DNA of 64,000 bases from Falciphora oryzae (taxonomy: Eukaryota; Ascomycota; Sordariomycetes; Magnaporthales; Magnaporthaceae): positions 1,230,370 through 1,294,369 of the forward strand of contig JNVV01000007.1 of NCBI GenBank assembly GCA_000733355.1. Direction: 5' to 3'. Numbering within the stretch: position 1 is the first letter of the stretch; every line of letters begins with the position of its first letter. The notes beneath the pieces were generated by a model. It had not been told where the DNA came from. It was given only the letters and a program-made list of their open reading frames with translations, and searched no databases. Position numbers and translations under genes: made by a program. This document shows positions 22,259 through 35,816 of this stretch, piece by piece.

Positions 22259-23563
22259 ATGGCGCCTCCCACCGGACCCCTAAACCTCGACGTCGAGGCC
22301 ATCTCGGGCATCTGCGGCTCGATATCCATTGCCTGCTGGGTCGTCGTCTTCTCGCCCCAGATCGTCGAGAACTTCCGCCGCAGCAGCGCAGACGGCCTGT
22401 CGCTGCAGTTCATCATCGTCTGGCTCGCCGGCGATGTCTTCAACATACTGGGTGCCGTCCTGCAGGGCGTCCTGCCCACGATGGTCAGTATCAGGCAACC
22501 ATGAACCAACATTTGTCTTATCAACCCATCGCTGACCACAGCCTCGCAGATCATCCTGGCCGTCTACTACACCATAGCAGACATCGTCCTCCTAGGCCAG
22601 TGCTTCTACTACCGTGGCTTCACGTGGCGCGACGAGGCGGCCCCGCCTGCGCCTAAGCCGCGCAAGCAGCTGCCATCGTCCAATGGCCACACTGCCAGTG
22701 GCCACACCGGCGAGCCGGACGAGCGTACGGGCCTTCTGGCTCGCGTGCCGGACCGCCGCCGTCCCAGCGCCGGGAACGGTTGCCCTGGTGACGACCGCCG
22801 CGGGTCTTGGTCAAACAACTCCCACCACCTCTCGCCCGTCGTGCCACTACTGGACGAGTCTGCTTTCGTCCGCGACACGGCACTCCCGACCCCGGCCTCC
22901 AGGTCCGCCCGCACCTCCACCACCTCGAAGCTCCAGGCCGCTGCCTTCAACCTACTCGCCGTCCTTATGGTATCCACCGCCGGGGTTGCCGGCTGGTACA
23001 TGAGCCGGCCGCGGTCGAGCCACCGCGGAGGGGACGCCCAGCCTCCATCTCCCCCCAGCACCGGCGACGACGTTCTCGAGTTCAGCTTCTGGGGCCAGAT
23101 CTTCGGTTGGTTATGTGCCGTCCTTTATCTCGGCTCCCGCGTGCCCCAGCTCCTCCTCAACTGGCGCCGCAAGTCCACCGAGGGCGTGAGCATGCTCTTC
23201 TTCCTCTTCGCCTGCCTCGGCAATCTCACATACGTCCTTTCCATTTTCGCCTTCGAGCCGTCCTGTCACGTGGGCGAGTCGGCAACTGCCGGCTGCGCTC
23301 CCGGGGAGGCTGCCCACGTCTATTGGCAGTACATTCTCGTCAACCTCTCGTGGCTGGCCGGCAGCCTCGGCACCCTGCTGCTCGACATGGGCATCTTTGT
23401 CCAGTTCTTCTTGTACAACAAGGACGAGGACGAGGACGACATCGACGACTTCCTCGACGATGAAGACACCGCCGTCTCCGACACTGATGGGGAGAGCATC
23501 GACGGCGAGCGATGGGACTCGCGCCCTATCCTCCAGCGCAGCATGTCCAATTATTCGCGCTGA
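22259..23563 (+). CDS. PQ-loop repeat vacuolar amino-acid transporter (YPQ family)
   Basis: Exon 1 is 22259-22483 and exon 2 is 22550-23563. The 66-nt intron (GTCAGT..CGCAG, with CTGAC branch) joins in phase 0, giving 412 aa. Two PQ-loop motifs are visible: VVVFSPQIVENFRRSS in the N-terminal helical block and SRVPQLLLNWRRKSTEG in the C-terminal block. About seven hydrophobic helices are expected. A hydrophilic loop of some 130 residues separates the blocks and contains the motif ERTGLLARVPD and several Ser/Pro stretches. The C-terminal tail is acidic (DEDEDDIDDFLDDEDT). The arrangement matches yeast Ypq1-3/Rtc2 and animal PQLC2, which export lysine and arginine from the vacuole or lysosome. 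Substrate here is inferred from family. The start has the context CACGATGGCG and precedes the first helix closely. Confidence 0.92.
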
Positions 23564-26500
23564 TGGCCTCCTTTCTTTCTTTTAGTCCTTCCGCTTTACC
23601 TTTCCCCTTGACTTTTGTTTCTTGCTCTCAGCATAACCCGTCTCTTCCCGTTCCTGCTCTGATCTCTTATCATTCCTCTCTTTGGGTTGGGTGACTACGG
23701 TCCTTTGGGGAAAAAAATAAAAATAAAAAAGCTTGGTATCTGCCAGTTTGTTTGCGGCAACGCGTCTCCTCGTTTTCTTTTTGCACATGCGGGATATCCG
23801 GGTCGGAATTTCTTCAAGAAAAAAAAAAAGGATTTCCTTTATTATGTCCTAATCATTCTCCATAGAGGAAGCGAGCGACCTCGAGGAGCATCTAAGCACA
23901 CGAATAGACAGCGCGCGCCATGCGGCAGTTCCCACATTGCTGGGACTGCAATGCTATAACAGTTACTTGCAACCCTCCCAGTGCCCAGGTAGAAGCTGAA
24001 ATAACAAAGCCCGTTTGCGGATGAATGGCTAAGGTAGAAGCAGTCTTTGATGGGGCAGCACGAAGCGCTGATGCAGAACCATCGTACGGCAATGGCGTCC
24101 TCAAATCGCAGCCGTGCTGGGATACCAAGGCTATGACCACGATCCAAGTCGCGGATGCTTTGGTCCCATTCCACCTGACGACCCTGGCCCAGACTGCAGA
24201 CAGGCTCGACCTTATATGACGCGCGACTGCTTGCTTCTCGCTGAGAGTAGGGCGGATAGGCGCTGGGAAACCAGTCGGCGCTTCCTTGTATCGTGACTCC
24301 GGTCGGACCTCATAGAGACGTATCATTAGATGGCAGTCCGAGGATAGCGAGATAGAGGCTGATCTCCTGAGCCATGTCAGTGTGCCTGAGTACGAAACCA
24401 AGCCTGAGTGCCTTGCAGAAGTCTTCAATAATAAACGTCGGGAAGTACCCTTACACGCTTGTGGGCCATTTGAACGCTCCGGTAGGAACCGTGAGACTCA
24501 ACCTTTCGAAGTGGAGGGTGAGGCACAAGGCGAAAATCTGCAAGAGCACCGGCGACGCACATTCTTCATATCAGTCGGAGACAGTATTACTTTGGCCCTT
24601 GCGATAGGCTCGTCGTGGCAGGCTTGTCCCTGATGCTGGTTCAAGACCTCCGAGTGTTTTCTTGGTTCCCTCTTGCGTCCGGAAGACTAGATGGGCGACA
24701 CCGCTTGTCCATGGCGAGCTCATGCTTGCTATCCAAGGGCATCTCATCGTAGGCCCCGTTCTGCCAAAACATACATAGCCACCTTCCTTGAGCGCTTCCC
24801 CGCCATGATCACCGCCAGTTCACTGTACGACATGCTGTACTGCGACATCCACGCCACCCAGAGCGGTATCGCGGATGGCCTTGACGGAGAGCGCATGGCC
24901 CGCGTCTACGCGCACGCCTGCAAGCACCGCCCGCCCCGATCGAGCAGTCCGGCTAAAATTGTGCATGAGCCCAAATCATGGTTGTTGGGGTCCGCTTGCT
25001 GAGAAAGCCGAAAGACGGCGAAAGGTGCTACGGGCGAGGTCATGGCTTCAAGCATCGCGCCGGCGATTTCGCTGGGAAGCAGCAATAATGTTGCTGACAG
25101 GTCTCTGTATCATTCACCAACTAGACCTTGGCCGGCATCCCCGGAGACGGAGAGCACTTCACAGGGCTCTCCAGCGACAACCCCTCATAGGCCTCCTTGG
25201 GAGGAAGCACCCGCCGCTTCGCTGCTGGGCTGGCAGAAGGTACCGGCAACGACGTGACACTCTACCTCGTCGAGGATGGGGAAAAAAACAAAAAAACAAA
25301 AAAAAAACCATAGTTGTTCCCCGCACCTGTAGTCTTCATGTCAATAGAGGACCATGGAACCCACGTCTTCAACGCACTGGGCTGAAAAAAATGCTGCAAA
25401 AAGCTTTCAGGCCTACGGAGCAAGCAGACATCAGGAGGGATGTTGCTGGGGTATGGGGGTGGATGACATAAAGGGGGTCGTCGCGCCGTCCTGTCTTGAA
25501 CCAGAGCGCTGGCAAGAATGGTGACCAGCCGATAAACAAGAGACATGCGCGTCAAGAAGCTATCGAGTCCCTTCTCTCGCCTTCTTCTGACAAGCTCGCG
25601 GACGGCGCGGCTCGCCAACTCGACGCGCCACCTGCTGCCCAGCCCCGTGCGCGAGCTGGCACCCGCGATACACGCGACTATTGGCGTTTTCGGGGCTCTC
25701 GTGGACGTCGTTCTGTTCCACTCGAGCCAGGGGTGAATGCTGCTTGAACACCCCTGAGGATCCATCATGAGGAGCCTGATGCCCGGCCTCACGCTCGGCT
25801 TCCTGACCGATAACCCCAGAGGGACTGAGAGCTGAGCTTATGGCATCCTACCCATCCCCGAGGCGAGCTGTCAATTGTAGCAGCAGGATGCTTGGACGAA
25901 GTGGCTGTCACCGCACACCAGCTAGGCCAACGGAGGTGTGTTATAACTCTTTCTCAACGACGAGGTCGGTGCCGTATTATAGGTACTGGATGTCAGTGTT
26001 ATCGCATGGTCTTGGATTCATCCCGAATGTGATATCTCTACAACAAAAGCTTTGATCGGCGACATGCTTGAGCCTCATCCGGCCGCATGCCAGATCATCT
26101 CGTGGATCCGCGGCCGCTCGCCCGTAGATCTGACCCGAAAGGCCGGTAAAGTATAGCAACCTCGAATACACAAGAACAAAACTAGGCTCACACGTGGCTC
26201 ACTGGTACCGTTGCGGAAAGATAATCGTAGGGTAGGCAGTGTAGCAGTCTACCACATGTATCGGCGAACGCTCAAGCGAGACCTATCCGTGACTGCACTA
26301 GCATGCGCGCTCATAGCTGCCCAGTATTTTCCAGATCGACAGAGACCGCCGAAGGCTAGGTACAAGAGGATGCCAGTCTCCAAGACATCCCGACCGGCGA
26401 GGCTTCGAGACGGATCCCGGACCCGACTCCGGCATGGGGTCTACTCTTGCATCCGTCTTGCATCCGCTAAACATAGTGAATGGCATTAGTCCCTACGGCT

Positions 26501-27430
26501 TCGACCATCCTTCACCGCTCATCCGACTAGCTACCTATTCGGCCAGTGCTGCCGCCTCTGCGAGGCCGGGTATGGCACTCAAGCCGCCGAAGTGATGTGC
26601 CACCAAAGGTCTCCATCCTCTGGATCCTGGCTTTGGAGTCATCCCTTTCCCGGTGGCAAAACCTCCAGACGCAGTCTAGTACTCCTGATGGCACGTCTCC
26701 GCTCTAATGGGCATACATGCCGGCTGCGTTCTCGAGACGAGGACTACGGACGGCGGATAAGACCCCCGCTGGACGAGCTTGCGTGGCACCAGGACATTCC
26801 GTGGAAGGCTGACATGCTGACCGGGCACGAGAGGCAAAGTACATGCACAGTCAAGCCAGGATCCTTATCGTGCGCCCGATGTACAACTCATTCTCATTGT
26901 AGTTCAACTCCAGATTACCTAAAGAGACATTCGCTGCGTTCGCAGACAGGCATCGAATCCCTTCGTTGTGTGAAGCTGTATTGGGCTGATTCACGGCAGT
27001 ACGTACCGTGTACTGTCTCCACCCATTCCTGAGTGGGGCGAGTGACTTTTCGGCTTGTGCGGTTCAGAGCTCCATCCCTAGGCCCACCCCCTGGCGTGGT
27101 TCCTGTATCAGGAAGATTGGGTGGGGCGCGAATTGAGAAGCGGCCCGGACGCGGAACAGGCGCCGACGCCTCTGACGTCATGGGGAGTTTGATTATTTTG
27201 ACGACGACTCCAAACAGAGGAAAGGCGGGAGACCCCAGTTGTCAGCCAGCCAGCCCAATTGCCTGAGCCAGCCAGGCGAAGTCAATCAATCTCTCCCTCA
27301 ACCCCGGGCTCCGATGCTGCGGTTGGCCCACTTCAAGGACGCCGCTGCTACCACTGGTCTTTCTCAACATGGGAATTTTCTTCGCGTCCCTCCGTGACAA
27401 GTTGCCCTTGTCAATATTGTTGATAGCACG
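23564..27430. other. Intergenic, irregular region with possible gene relics
   Basis: Follows the PQ-loop gene. Homopolymers are rarer here than farther right, and short frames occur on both strands without recognisable domains. One segment, 24805-25002, has C/G-ending codons like real coding sequence (listed separately). The rest may be decayed gene or repeat sequence; I could not identify any family. Confidence 0.4.
24805..25002 (+). pseudogene. Possible gene fragment, unknown family
   Basis: From ATG 24805 the frame reads MITASSLYDMLYCDIHATQS and continues for 65 codons, most ending in C or G, like the real genes of this window. No start or splice context links it to neighbouring sequence, and flanking DNA is not protein-like. 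It could be a decayed exon or a chance frame. I do not recognise the family. Confidence 0.2.
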
Positions 27431-29266
27431 TGCATCGCATTGATTGTTTGCTGTTCTTTTTTCTTATCCTACCGCAGCCGCACCTGCAAGGGTCTTCGTG
27501 GCTTGCGGCACCCGCTGGGGTAGGCTTTGTCTGAATGGCACCCGAGATTGGAGGGGGAGGAGCGGGGAACGCGATGACGGCATGGGATTCTCGACAATTG
27601 CCATCGCGCAGCCTGACTTGTTACACTTGAACTTCCAGTCGTTTCCTGATCCCTCCCACCCCCCGTTTTTGTCTCTCTTGAGAGGGTTCTTTTCGCCCAA
27701 CCGGCGCTCTCGACGCTGCTGCTGCTGCGTGGCTTACCCCAATGGACCCTGCGTGCTTTTGCTTTGGCGTGGGGTTTGGGATGGATGGATGGATGGATGG
27801 ATGAGATGGCGTGGACACATCAGACACGCACGCTCACGTTCAGGCCCACACCCGCCACCCAAAAAAGCCACCACTACCCTTTTTGCATATCCGTGATAAA
27901 CCCTTCCCGGGCGGATACCCAAGCCATTATGCACCGCCAATGAGCAGGCGGGGAGCTTTGCCTGCGCCCCGTTTTGTTTGACCAGACTAGCGAGTTAGGC
28001 CGTGCAGTAGTGCGTTATACTAGAGCAGAGAAGAGGGACCGTTTTTTCTTCTTTTTATTTTCTTTTGTTCTTCGCCCGTCCTGGCTGGCGGTGGGTAGAA
28101 AGCGGGCGGCAAACAGCACAGGCAGGGCGGGCACGCGCTATCGTTGTTGCAAAAGCCCGTTGCATTATACCTACCCATTGCATCACAGCGCGCCAGCGCC
28201 GGCACTGCTCACTGGCTCGGGCCTAGCTAACTTTGACGCCTCGTTCGAATGGAAGGAGTCGAGAAAAAAAAAAGCAACGAACAAGAAAAACGAAGCTCGA
28301 GAAAAAAAGAAACTTGGACCGCAAAACAAAAACGCCCCGGCCCAAACCCTCAAGCCCCAAATTTCGAGTCCGGCGCCGGAAGCGACAGGCCCTGGAGATC
28401 CGAGATGCTGTCTTGTGCCCCAGGGCTAGCGGCACCGGCATGGGCTACCGCCGGCTCGGGGGAACCCGAGCTGGCGGTGCGCAAAAGAACCAAGTTTTCC
28501 GGCTTCTCTCGCAGAGCGTCTGTGCCTCCTTACTCAGTGGATACCTGGGTGCCTGCCGACGACGGCTTGTCGCTATACGTCCCTAGGCTTGACTGTCTTC
28601 GGGCCTTTTGATAATGGTCTTGGCGGGGGGTGAGAGCTGGGCACTTGGCCCCCTTTTCTTTTGCATCCGCGGGCAGGGTGGCCCTTCAATGCTACACGAA
28701 ACACGCGGTACATGCCGTCGTGCGGTGAGGGGCGAAACAGATCGGCTGTGGCTGTGATGGCACAAAGTCCCGGAGACGCGCATTCGGGTCACGGTTTCAA
28801 AAGTCTTTTTTTGCTGCTGATGCTCCTCCACCGCTCCGTGCTTGGGGCCAGCTTTCTAAGAAAAGCAACAGCGGAAAAGTTGAACGTGTGCAGACCGGGT
28901 TGGATACTGTGACTGGGCCGCACCGCGACTGTAGCAACAGTCGCGCGGCCAGCCCAAACAGCCATGCCATGTTGATCGCAGACCGAGGTCCAGTGTGGCG
29001 TGCAAAAAACCTCAAGCTCCAGTCTCCTCTCCCCCACCCCCAAGAAAAATCCAGGGTCCACCTTGCTTGCGCTTCGATTGGCCGGGAAGGCTCCGGCTCC
29101 CGATCCCAGGCCCGCCCCACCTCCCCTCTGCGCCCGCCCTTCCGCTCTTCTTATTGCTCCACCTACGTCATAACGCAGCCCCGGAAACTGACACCTTCGT
29201 CATTGGGAGGCTGTGCCCGACTGGCCAACGAGAGGGCTCAGTTCTGGCCATTACGCGATGGGGAAA

Positions 29267-29269
<3 letters not shown>

Positions 29270-29299
<30 letters not shown>
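29270..29299. repeat. (TG)n microsatellite
   Basis: About 15 uninterrupted TG units in intergenic DNA. Confidence 0.9.
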
Positions 29300-29302
<3 letters not shown>

Positions 29303-31635
29303 CGTCGCTTGCAACAAACCCCGGCATTTGCGTGCGGCCACCCGTGTGTTTTGCTGCCCGGTGGGAGAGAGCGTTGTGTTCCTTCGCATTGGAGGAAGTC
29401 GGTTGACCGTTGTCAGCCAATGGCGGCCACAAAAGCCCCCTGCCTAGCGTTGGCCACGGCGGGCTTACAGCGCCGCGCTGTCCCACCCTTCCCCTTTCTC
29501 CCCACAGCAGTTGAAACAGTCGCCATCTCCCGGGTCTTTCGGTACCTGCGAGTGCCGCGGTCTGGTTCCTTGCGCAGAACAAAACAACACACAAAAAAAA
29601 AAGCCCTTGTAGATGGAGGTCACCTCGGTGGGTTCATGCTGCTATCATGATGGCGCCATAGATACCTACCTAGACACCGACTCAGGTTTTTTGAGAGGCA
29701 GCCAATGTTCTAGATGGGCTGCCTTGCTCGGTACCTCGGCAGAAGGTGTCGTAGAAGGCGATTGGGAATTTGAACGCTGGGTCCCTCGCACAGGGGCCGA
29801 CAACGGGAAGCCCGTTGCGCTAGATCGGACGACGTCGTCCCCTCGAGTGACGACGGGCCAGTCAGACAAAACCACGCAACGGCAGGCAAATTCTTCCTCC
29901 AACCTTTTACTCGTCTAGCTTTCCGCTGTGGAGCCGCGTATGGAGAAGAAGAAAGAAAAAAAAAAAGCAAAAATATATGCGGCAAACAAGAAACGACATG
30001 GACATCTTGCATTTCGACATACTGACATTTGGAATCGTTTTCCTGCTGTTACCCATATTTCCTTTCTTATTTTTCGTGTTTTCACATGCACGTCGCCGGA
30101 AACAGAACAATCCCGGTAGGAAACAAACCCATGTTAACTAGGACGAGATTAACACCTCGGGCGCATGTGGTCAAGGTGGCAGCAGCCAGGGCAAAGCTTC
30201 GTCCATCCCTTTTTTTTTTTTGCTAACAAATATCCGTTCCCTGGCCTCCACGTCGGTCACACCCCCAAACGCGGGAAAAATCATCGACAATCCCCCGCTT
30301 TGCGAGCTGACGGCGAAGCCCAAACATGAAACACGCCAATGGGTCCCTTTTGCCGGGGCGTTGGATCGACCTTGTGTCGAGATCGACAAAGAGAAAAAAA
30401 AACCCTTTTGCTGGGTGCTCCTTCCCGGCTCCGGCTTTGGGTAGGTGGATGACATGGGGAGGAAGGAGAGAGATGCTGGTGGTGGTGCAGGTAGCCGAGC
30501 CCCACTCCAGATGGAGAACCACACACAAGACGACCGCGAAGGAGGACATCAATGGACGCGTCCGGAAGATCTTTTCCTAGTATGCTCTCCGAGTTGGGAG
30601 AGTCTGACTTTGAAGCAAAGAAATAAAAGATGGATGTCGAGATGTCTGTCCTTGTCCCCACACACCCACACCTGTTTCCCTAAATGAGTAATAAGGGGCG
30701 GGAAACACAATCGAGAGGAAGGAAACCACCACCCAGAGATGGTGAGGAGATAGAGTGAGCGAATATGACCTCGCAAGCGAGCCAATGCTCGTGACCTCTC
30801 GGGTTTTGCATTTGGGGACTACTCTGCTGGGGCGGGGAAGGAGGCGAAAAAGAAGGAGAGTGCCTACCTACCTATGGAAAGAGAGGCTGGCTGGCTTTGG
30901 CCCCCAACCCACACACCCGCACACATCATCACACCTTGCTCCCGTCTCTCTCCCGCATTAGGTCGTGAGGTTTTGTGTGGACGGGGGAACAAGGCTCACT
31001 AGGGGGATCTGATACGCCCGCCCAACTCCAGAGCCAGAGGCTCGGGCAAAAAGTGATAGTCGTCAGACCCAAGCTTTTTGCCTTGGAAGAGACACTGAAG
31101 CTTACCAGGGGCCTCCCCGGGAAAACCACGCGATGTCCTCCATACTTTTTTTTTGCAGATAGTTACCTGGCATGGCCAGCGTCTTCTTGCCCGGCGCCGC
31201 GTTGGGCACGTGTTCTGTCCTGCTCTGGGAAGTTCCGCAGGACTATCCTCTCCCCCCTCATATCTCACCAGTCTGTCCAATTAGAAGACGGCATGGCATA
31301 ATTCTGCTGCCTGCGAGCCTACCTTTTTTTTCCTCCTCAGTAGTATTGCTGGTCTCTCCCTGGCGAGAGGGGATGGGCGGAGGAAGCCCCGTTTGGATGC
31401 GATGATCTTCGCAAGATGGTAAGCCCCGTGGCCCCGCGAAAAAAAAGGGGGCGCCGCGGTTCGCGATCCCGAGAGAGATCTGGCTGTTCCATTGGATATT
31501 GTATCTTGATGGTATGATTGGAAGAGGAAAGGGGAGCAGGGAGGTCAACGAGGCGAAACACAGCCAACCCACATCTGTCTCTCCAAAAAACCTGCTCTGC
31601 GCCGATAACAGGGGAGGCGACATTTCACAGCACAC

Positions 31636-31660
31636 GCACACACACACACACACACACACA
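31636..31660. repeat. (CA)n microsatellite
   Basis: About 12 CA units, preceded by an interrupted CACACG, in intergenic DNA. Confidence 0.9.
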
Positions 31661-31878
31661 GCGCAGCACACAGCACATAATCCCCGTTGGGGTTGCCCCA
31701 AAGAAACGCCGCCCCCTCCCCTCCCGTCTTCGAGCCGGAGCCTATCAAGGTGCCAGCACCAACTTCGTTGTTGAAATCGGGCGGGCATGGATGCGCTGCA
31801 GCAAAGCAAGGGACGATCACCGCCTTAGATGGGGATCCCGGTGTCGGGGCAGTCAGCGCAGTAAAGTCATGGGGAGGG

Positions 31879-32184
31879 NNNNNNNNNNNNNNNNNNNNNN
31901 NNNNNNNNNNNNNNNNNNNNNNNNNNNNNNNNNNNNNNNNNNNNNNNNNNNNNNNNNNNNNNNNNNNNNNNNNNNNNNNNNNNNNNNNNNNNNNNNNNNN
32001 NNNNNNNNNNNNNNNNNNNNNNNNNNNNNNNNNNNNNNNNNNNNNNNNNNNNNNNNNNNNNNNNNNNNNNNNNNNNNNNNNNNNNNNNNNNNNNNNNNNN
32101 NNNNNNNNNNNNNNNNNNNNNNNNNNNNNNNNNNNNNNNNNNNNNNNNNNNNNNNNNNNNNNNNNNNNNNNNNNNNNNNNNNNN
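31879..32184. other. Assembly gap (306 N)
   Basis: Unsequenced bases. The flanks are ordinary intergenic DNA, with ACACACAC about 20 bases to the right. Any feature spanning this point is an artefact. Confidence 0.99.
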
Positions 32185-33938
32185 TCCGGTAGCGCAAAAA
32201 CGCCACCACACACACAACCCACCCCAACCGGTGTAGTAAAGGGGCAACGCGGGACTGGGAAAAAAAAAGAGACAGGAGAGTGAGTGCTGATCTTCTCTTC
32301 AATTGTTTTGTAGTATTTGCTGTCTTTCCTGGCTGGGTATATTAAATTTGGGCGGACAAGCAGAGAGCCCAAAGCAAATAAACAAGAGATGGGTGGCCGG
32401 TCATCTAGTGTCCCGTTCCCCGCCTCCTCCTAAACCGGGTCCATGTGACCAGACTCATGATGATGATGTGGATGTGTGGAAAAAAAAAAAAAAAAAAGTG
32501 TAATAAGGTAGTGTAGGCGGGTATAATGTCGTGGTCGTGAAGATCTAGTAGTACATGATTATCCCCCAACCTCGCCGAGCGAGCGTATCGAAATGTGTGT
32601 GAGGCCCTGCAAGGGGCATTAAAAAGGTATAAGCGAGCGCCTGCGGTTTTCCCCGTTACAAGGGGAAACCAGGTAGCGAGACAAATAGTTGCCCTGATTA
32701 TGGAGGGCCTTTTGCAAATAGCGAGCGTAGAGTATGAGCGCCGTAAGCCGAAAGCCAGAAACGAAAAAAAGCAATCGCAGATCGAGCCAAGACACGCCTC
32801 TTCCCTCAGGAAGGGCGGTAAGGAAAAAAAAAAAAAAAAAAAAAAAAAAACCAAAGGGCAAAGCGATAAGCCAATAGGGGAAAAAGGTCAAAGCAATGCT
32901 GGAAATGCGAAAGAAACGTAGGGATAGATCTTCAAGTCCCCTCCCTAGTCCCGCCAGCGCCGACACCAGAAACAGCAGAAAAAGGACAAGGGGAAACTCC
33001 AGAAACGCCTTTTATGGGGTCCCGATCGACACCCAGTTTTCCCAATCTGCTCCTCTCTCTTCTCTTGGGACTCATCATGACGGGGAGGCCCTCCAGGCCT
33101 CCACCTACAGTAGTGGAAACAGGAGAGGGATTGAAAAAAAAAAAAAAAAAAAAAGCAACGCGAGAAAAAAGCGGTAAGAGGGCAGGAACCGTCGGCTCAA
33201 AACAGAACTGAATGGGTATCCGTTGAAAAGAGGACTCGGGAAGAAACAAATGCATGGTCGAAGACAGGCAACGCCATGAAGGGCGACAGACACGAAAGGT
33301 AGGAGAGGATTTGCCGTCATCAGCAAGGGACGGAGGTAGCAATGACAAGACGATCCAACGAGGTCGGTTTGTCATCCTATGCTGCCCCCGCCCGCATGCT
33401 CCGTTGTACAAAACCACCGCACAAACATCGGCTCCTACCCGACGGAGAGGATGGGTGCCTACAATATACCTGAGGATATTGCGTGCGTCAAGGACTCGGG
33501 GACCCAACCTGGGTTGGAGGGCCACAAGACCTCGCGTGGAAGATCGGCGGTCGGTGCGGAGACGGCGTTTGTCGATCACCTTTGGGCCGAATCGTGTGCG
33601 ATCGTCCGCGTCCACATGGAGGGGCAACGAGGCTCGCTCGCAACGACGTCGGTGGTGGGGTGTTTGGTTGGGTTTCGTGTCCAGCGGGATGACAGGCGTC
33701 GGAATGGTAATAATCGGGTGTAAAATAAGTTATCGATAGCGAAGGACGTGAATTAAAAGTGGCGTACGATGTTTTCTTCAAAACGGTCTATGTCCGGGAA
33801 GGATTGAGGAATATGTTGTCGCTCGTGATTACGAGATGGATAAAAATTGGTATGGTGGAATCGAGTCTTCTCGGGCCTTGCGCACCGCGCGGGGAGGGCC
33901 GTGGTTGAGGGCGACAGATGGCGAGGCGTCGCAGGCGC

Positions 33939-35413
33939 TTAGTCCGATTGGTGGTCCTCAGAGCCAGCCTCGGACCGCGCGTCGCCCTTGTGCACCTTGC
34001 GGTGCCGCCGAAGGTTGGACACGACCGAGAAGTGACGGCCACAGCCTTCAACCTCGCATTGAAAAGCTATATTTGGGGACCGAGTGTTAGCAGCTGTCTG
34101 CTCCCCGCGCTGTAATTGCCATCCATTGGCACTCAAAAAAAAAAAAAACAGGGCAGACCGAGGCTGGGTGGGGCCGGCTGAGGTGGGGGAACACCACTCA
34201 CGCTTCTCGCCAGTGTGGCTGTACATGTGCGTCTGCAGAGAGCTGGGGCGCGTGAAGCGCTTGTCGCAGACCTTGCACTTGTGCTTCTTCTGCGTGCTGC
34301 TCGAAACCTTGGAGCTGAACTGGCCCATCATGGACTGGGGTGCCGGCGGAGCCTGGGTGCTCATCAGACCCAGGGGGCGCGGGAGCGTCCGGCTGGTCAC
34401 CGACTCGATGTCGGACCCGGCGGTCGAGTAGTCGCTCACGCTCGAGTCGATCGAGCCGCCATAGTAGCCGAACCCGCTAGAGGACGAAACGCTGGACGAC
34501 GTCGAGTGCGTTGCGGGGAATCCGTAAGAGTCGGCCGAACCCCGCGACCTGCCGCCTGCTGGCGGGCCGTAGATGTTGCGCGGAGTCTCCTGGCTCATCG
34601 ACAGCATGCCCTGGCTAGCCTCCAGCGCGTCTGCGAACCGGCTGCGGTCGTCCTGGGGGATGCTCCTGTATTTGGGTTGATGTGTTAGTGTATGATATGC
34701 CTTGGCGCGTAAGCCATGGCACAGCCATCACCAGTCCATCTCGGTGACGAGAGGTACAGGCCCAGCCACTCAATCGGGCTCACTAACGTTTGCGAATACC
34801 TCCGTGCGCTGTTGTCGGCATCGGATGCGAGAGTGAATGCAGGCTGCATCGAGCCCGGCGCGTAACGGCCTATGCTCTCGTAGGGCGCCTGCGATGTTGC
34901 AGCGTACGTGGGGTGGATCGGGGATGCCGACGTGTACGAAGCGTCGCCGTAGCCCGCCGAGGTCGGGACGCTGTTTACTGCCGGCGCCATGCGGCCTAGG
35001 CTGAGGAGATCTTGAGGCGAAGAGAGTAAGTCCTGTGGTCCTCCTGCAAGGGCGGCAATGTGGGCCATACTGTGAGGGCTGCCTGCGGGTGCGCTGGTCA
35101 CCGGTACGGAGCCGTACGAAGACATGGAAGCTGCGCTGCCGCCGCTTGGTCTGCTGACGTGCTGCTGCTGCGGCGCCGCCTGGTGCTGGTGGTGATGCTT
35201 CGTCAAGGTGTCTAGGCTCAACGGGTTCGGGTTCAGGCCAGGCTGCGAGCTGCTGGCATACATGCTGTGCGCGGCGTTCGGAGCGCCAACCCCAGACGAG
35301 GCCGGTGCGGACCACGGGTTCGTGAAGTGCGGCTGGCTTGACGGGTACGAAGACATGTGGCCGTAGCTTAGCGAGCCGAAGCGTTGCGAGTTCGGGTCCA
35401 ACGTCATCGTCAT
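33939..35413 (-). CDS. CON7: CON7-like C2H2 transcription factor
   Basis: Three exons on the minus strand: 35413-34788, 34665-34202 and 34066-33939, phases 2 and 1, giving 405 aa. Introns are 122 nt (GTTAGT..TACAG) and 135 nt (GTGAGT..TATAG); the second falls inside the linker and rebuilds TGEKPFQC, which confirms it. Finger 1 is C339-x2-C342-x12-H355-x3-H359 and finger 2 is C367-x4-C372-x12-H385-x3-H389. The motifs KKHKCKVCDKRFTRPSSLQT and CGRHFSVVSNLRRHRKVHK, and the preceding Ser/Thr-rich region (RNIYGPPAG, DYSTAGSDIESV), are those I associate with CON7 of Magnaporthe and Fusarium. That factor controls conidiation, appressorium formation and cell-wall genes. The N-terminal half is rich in Ser, Pro, His and Gln and probably activates transcription. 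The name rests on remembered sequence features and was not searched. The gene stands alone in a 27.6-kb gene-poor interval. Confidence 0.88.
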
Positions 35414-35767
35414 GGTGTGACAACTATCCCTTCTGCTCCCTCTGCTATGGCGACTACCGCGTCGTGGGTAGTGCGGTGGTGGTGGTTGTGGTTGGTGTTT
35501 ATGTAGCGGTTCCTTCTCTCCTGACCCTTAGTGCGAGGTGAGGTGAGATGCCGCGGCGATGATAAGTATGGCGCCTAGATCCAAATAGGACGTGTGCTGA
35601 TCTGACGCGACGTCCGCGGGACAAGAGATGGTCGTTGGTAGTGGCGTCTTTCTTAGAGGGAGACGATGTGTTTCTAGTAGTAGAAAGGTAGGACTGAAAA
35701 GGGAGATCCGCGAGATGGGGGATCAGCGATCCTTATGTCTTTCAACGAAGCAAGAGAGACAGGCGGA

Positions 35768-35816
35768 GTGTGTGTATGTATGGATGTGTGTGGTGTGTGT
35801 GCGTGTGTGTGTGTGG
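35768..35816. repeat. Imperfect (GT)n microsatellite
   Basis: GT units interrupted by GTATGTATGGATG, 350-400 bp upstream of the CON7-like start codon. Confidence 0.8.

Larger units (their letters stand above)
27431..33938. other. Gene-poor region with microsatellites, homopolymers and a gap
   Basis: 6.5 kb without a supported gene. It includes (ATGG)n at about 27781-27803, (TG)n at 29270-29299, (CA)n at 31636-31660, A18 at 32480-32497, A27 at 32824-32850 and A21 at 33134-33154, plus the N gap. The right end, just below 33939, should hold the 3' UTR of the CON7-like gene. Confidence 0.5.

Noticed and set aside
31545..32372. Long frames across the first gap
   Set aside because: Their length comes from N bases read as unknown residues; not real coding sequence.
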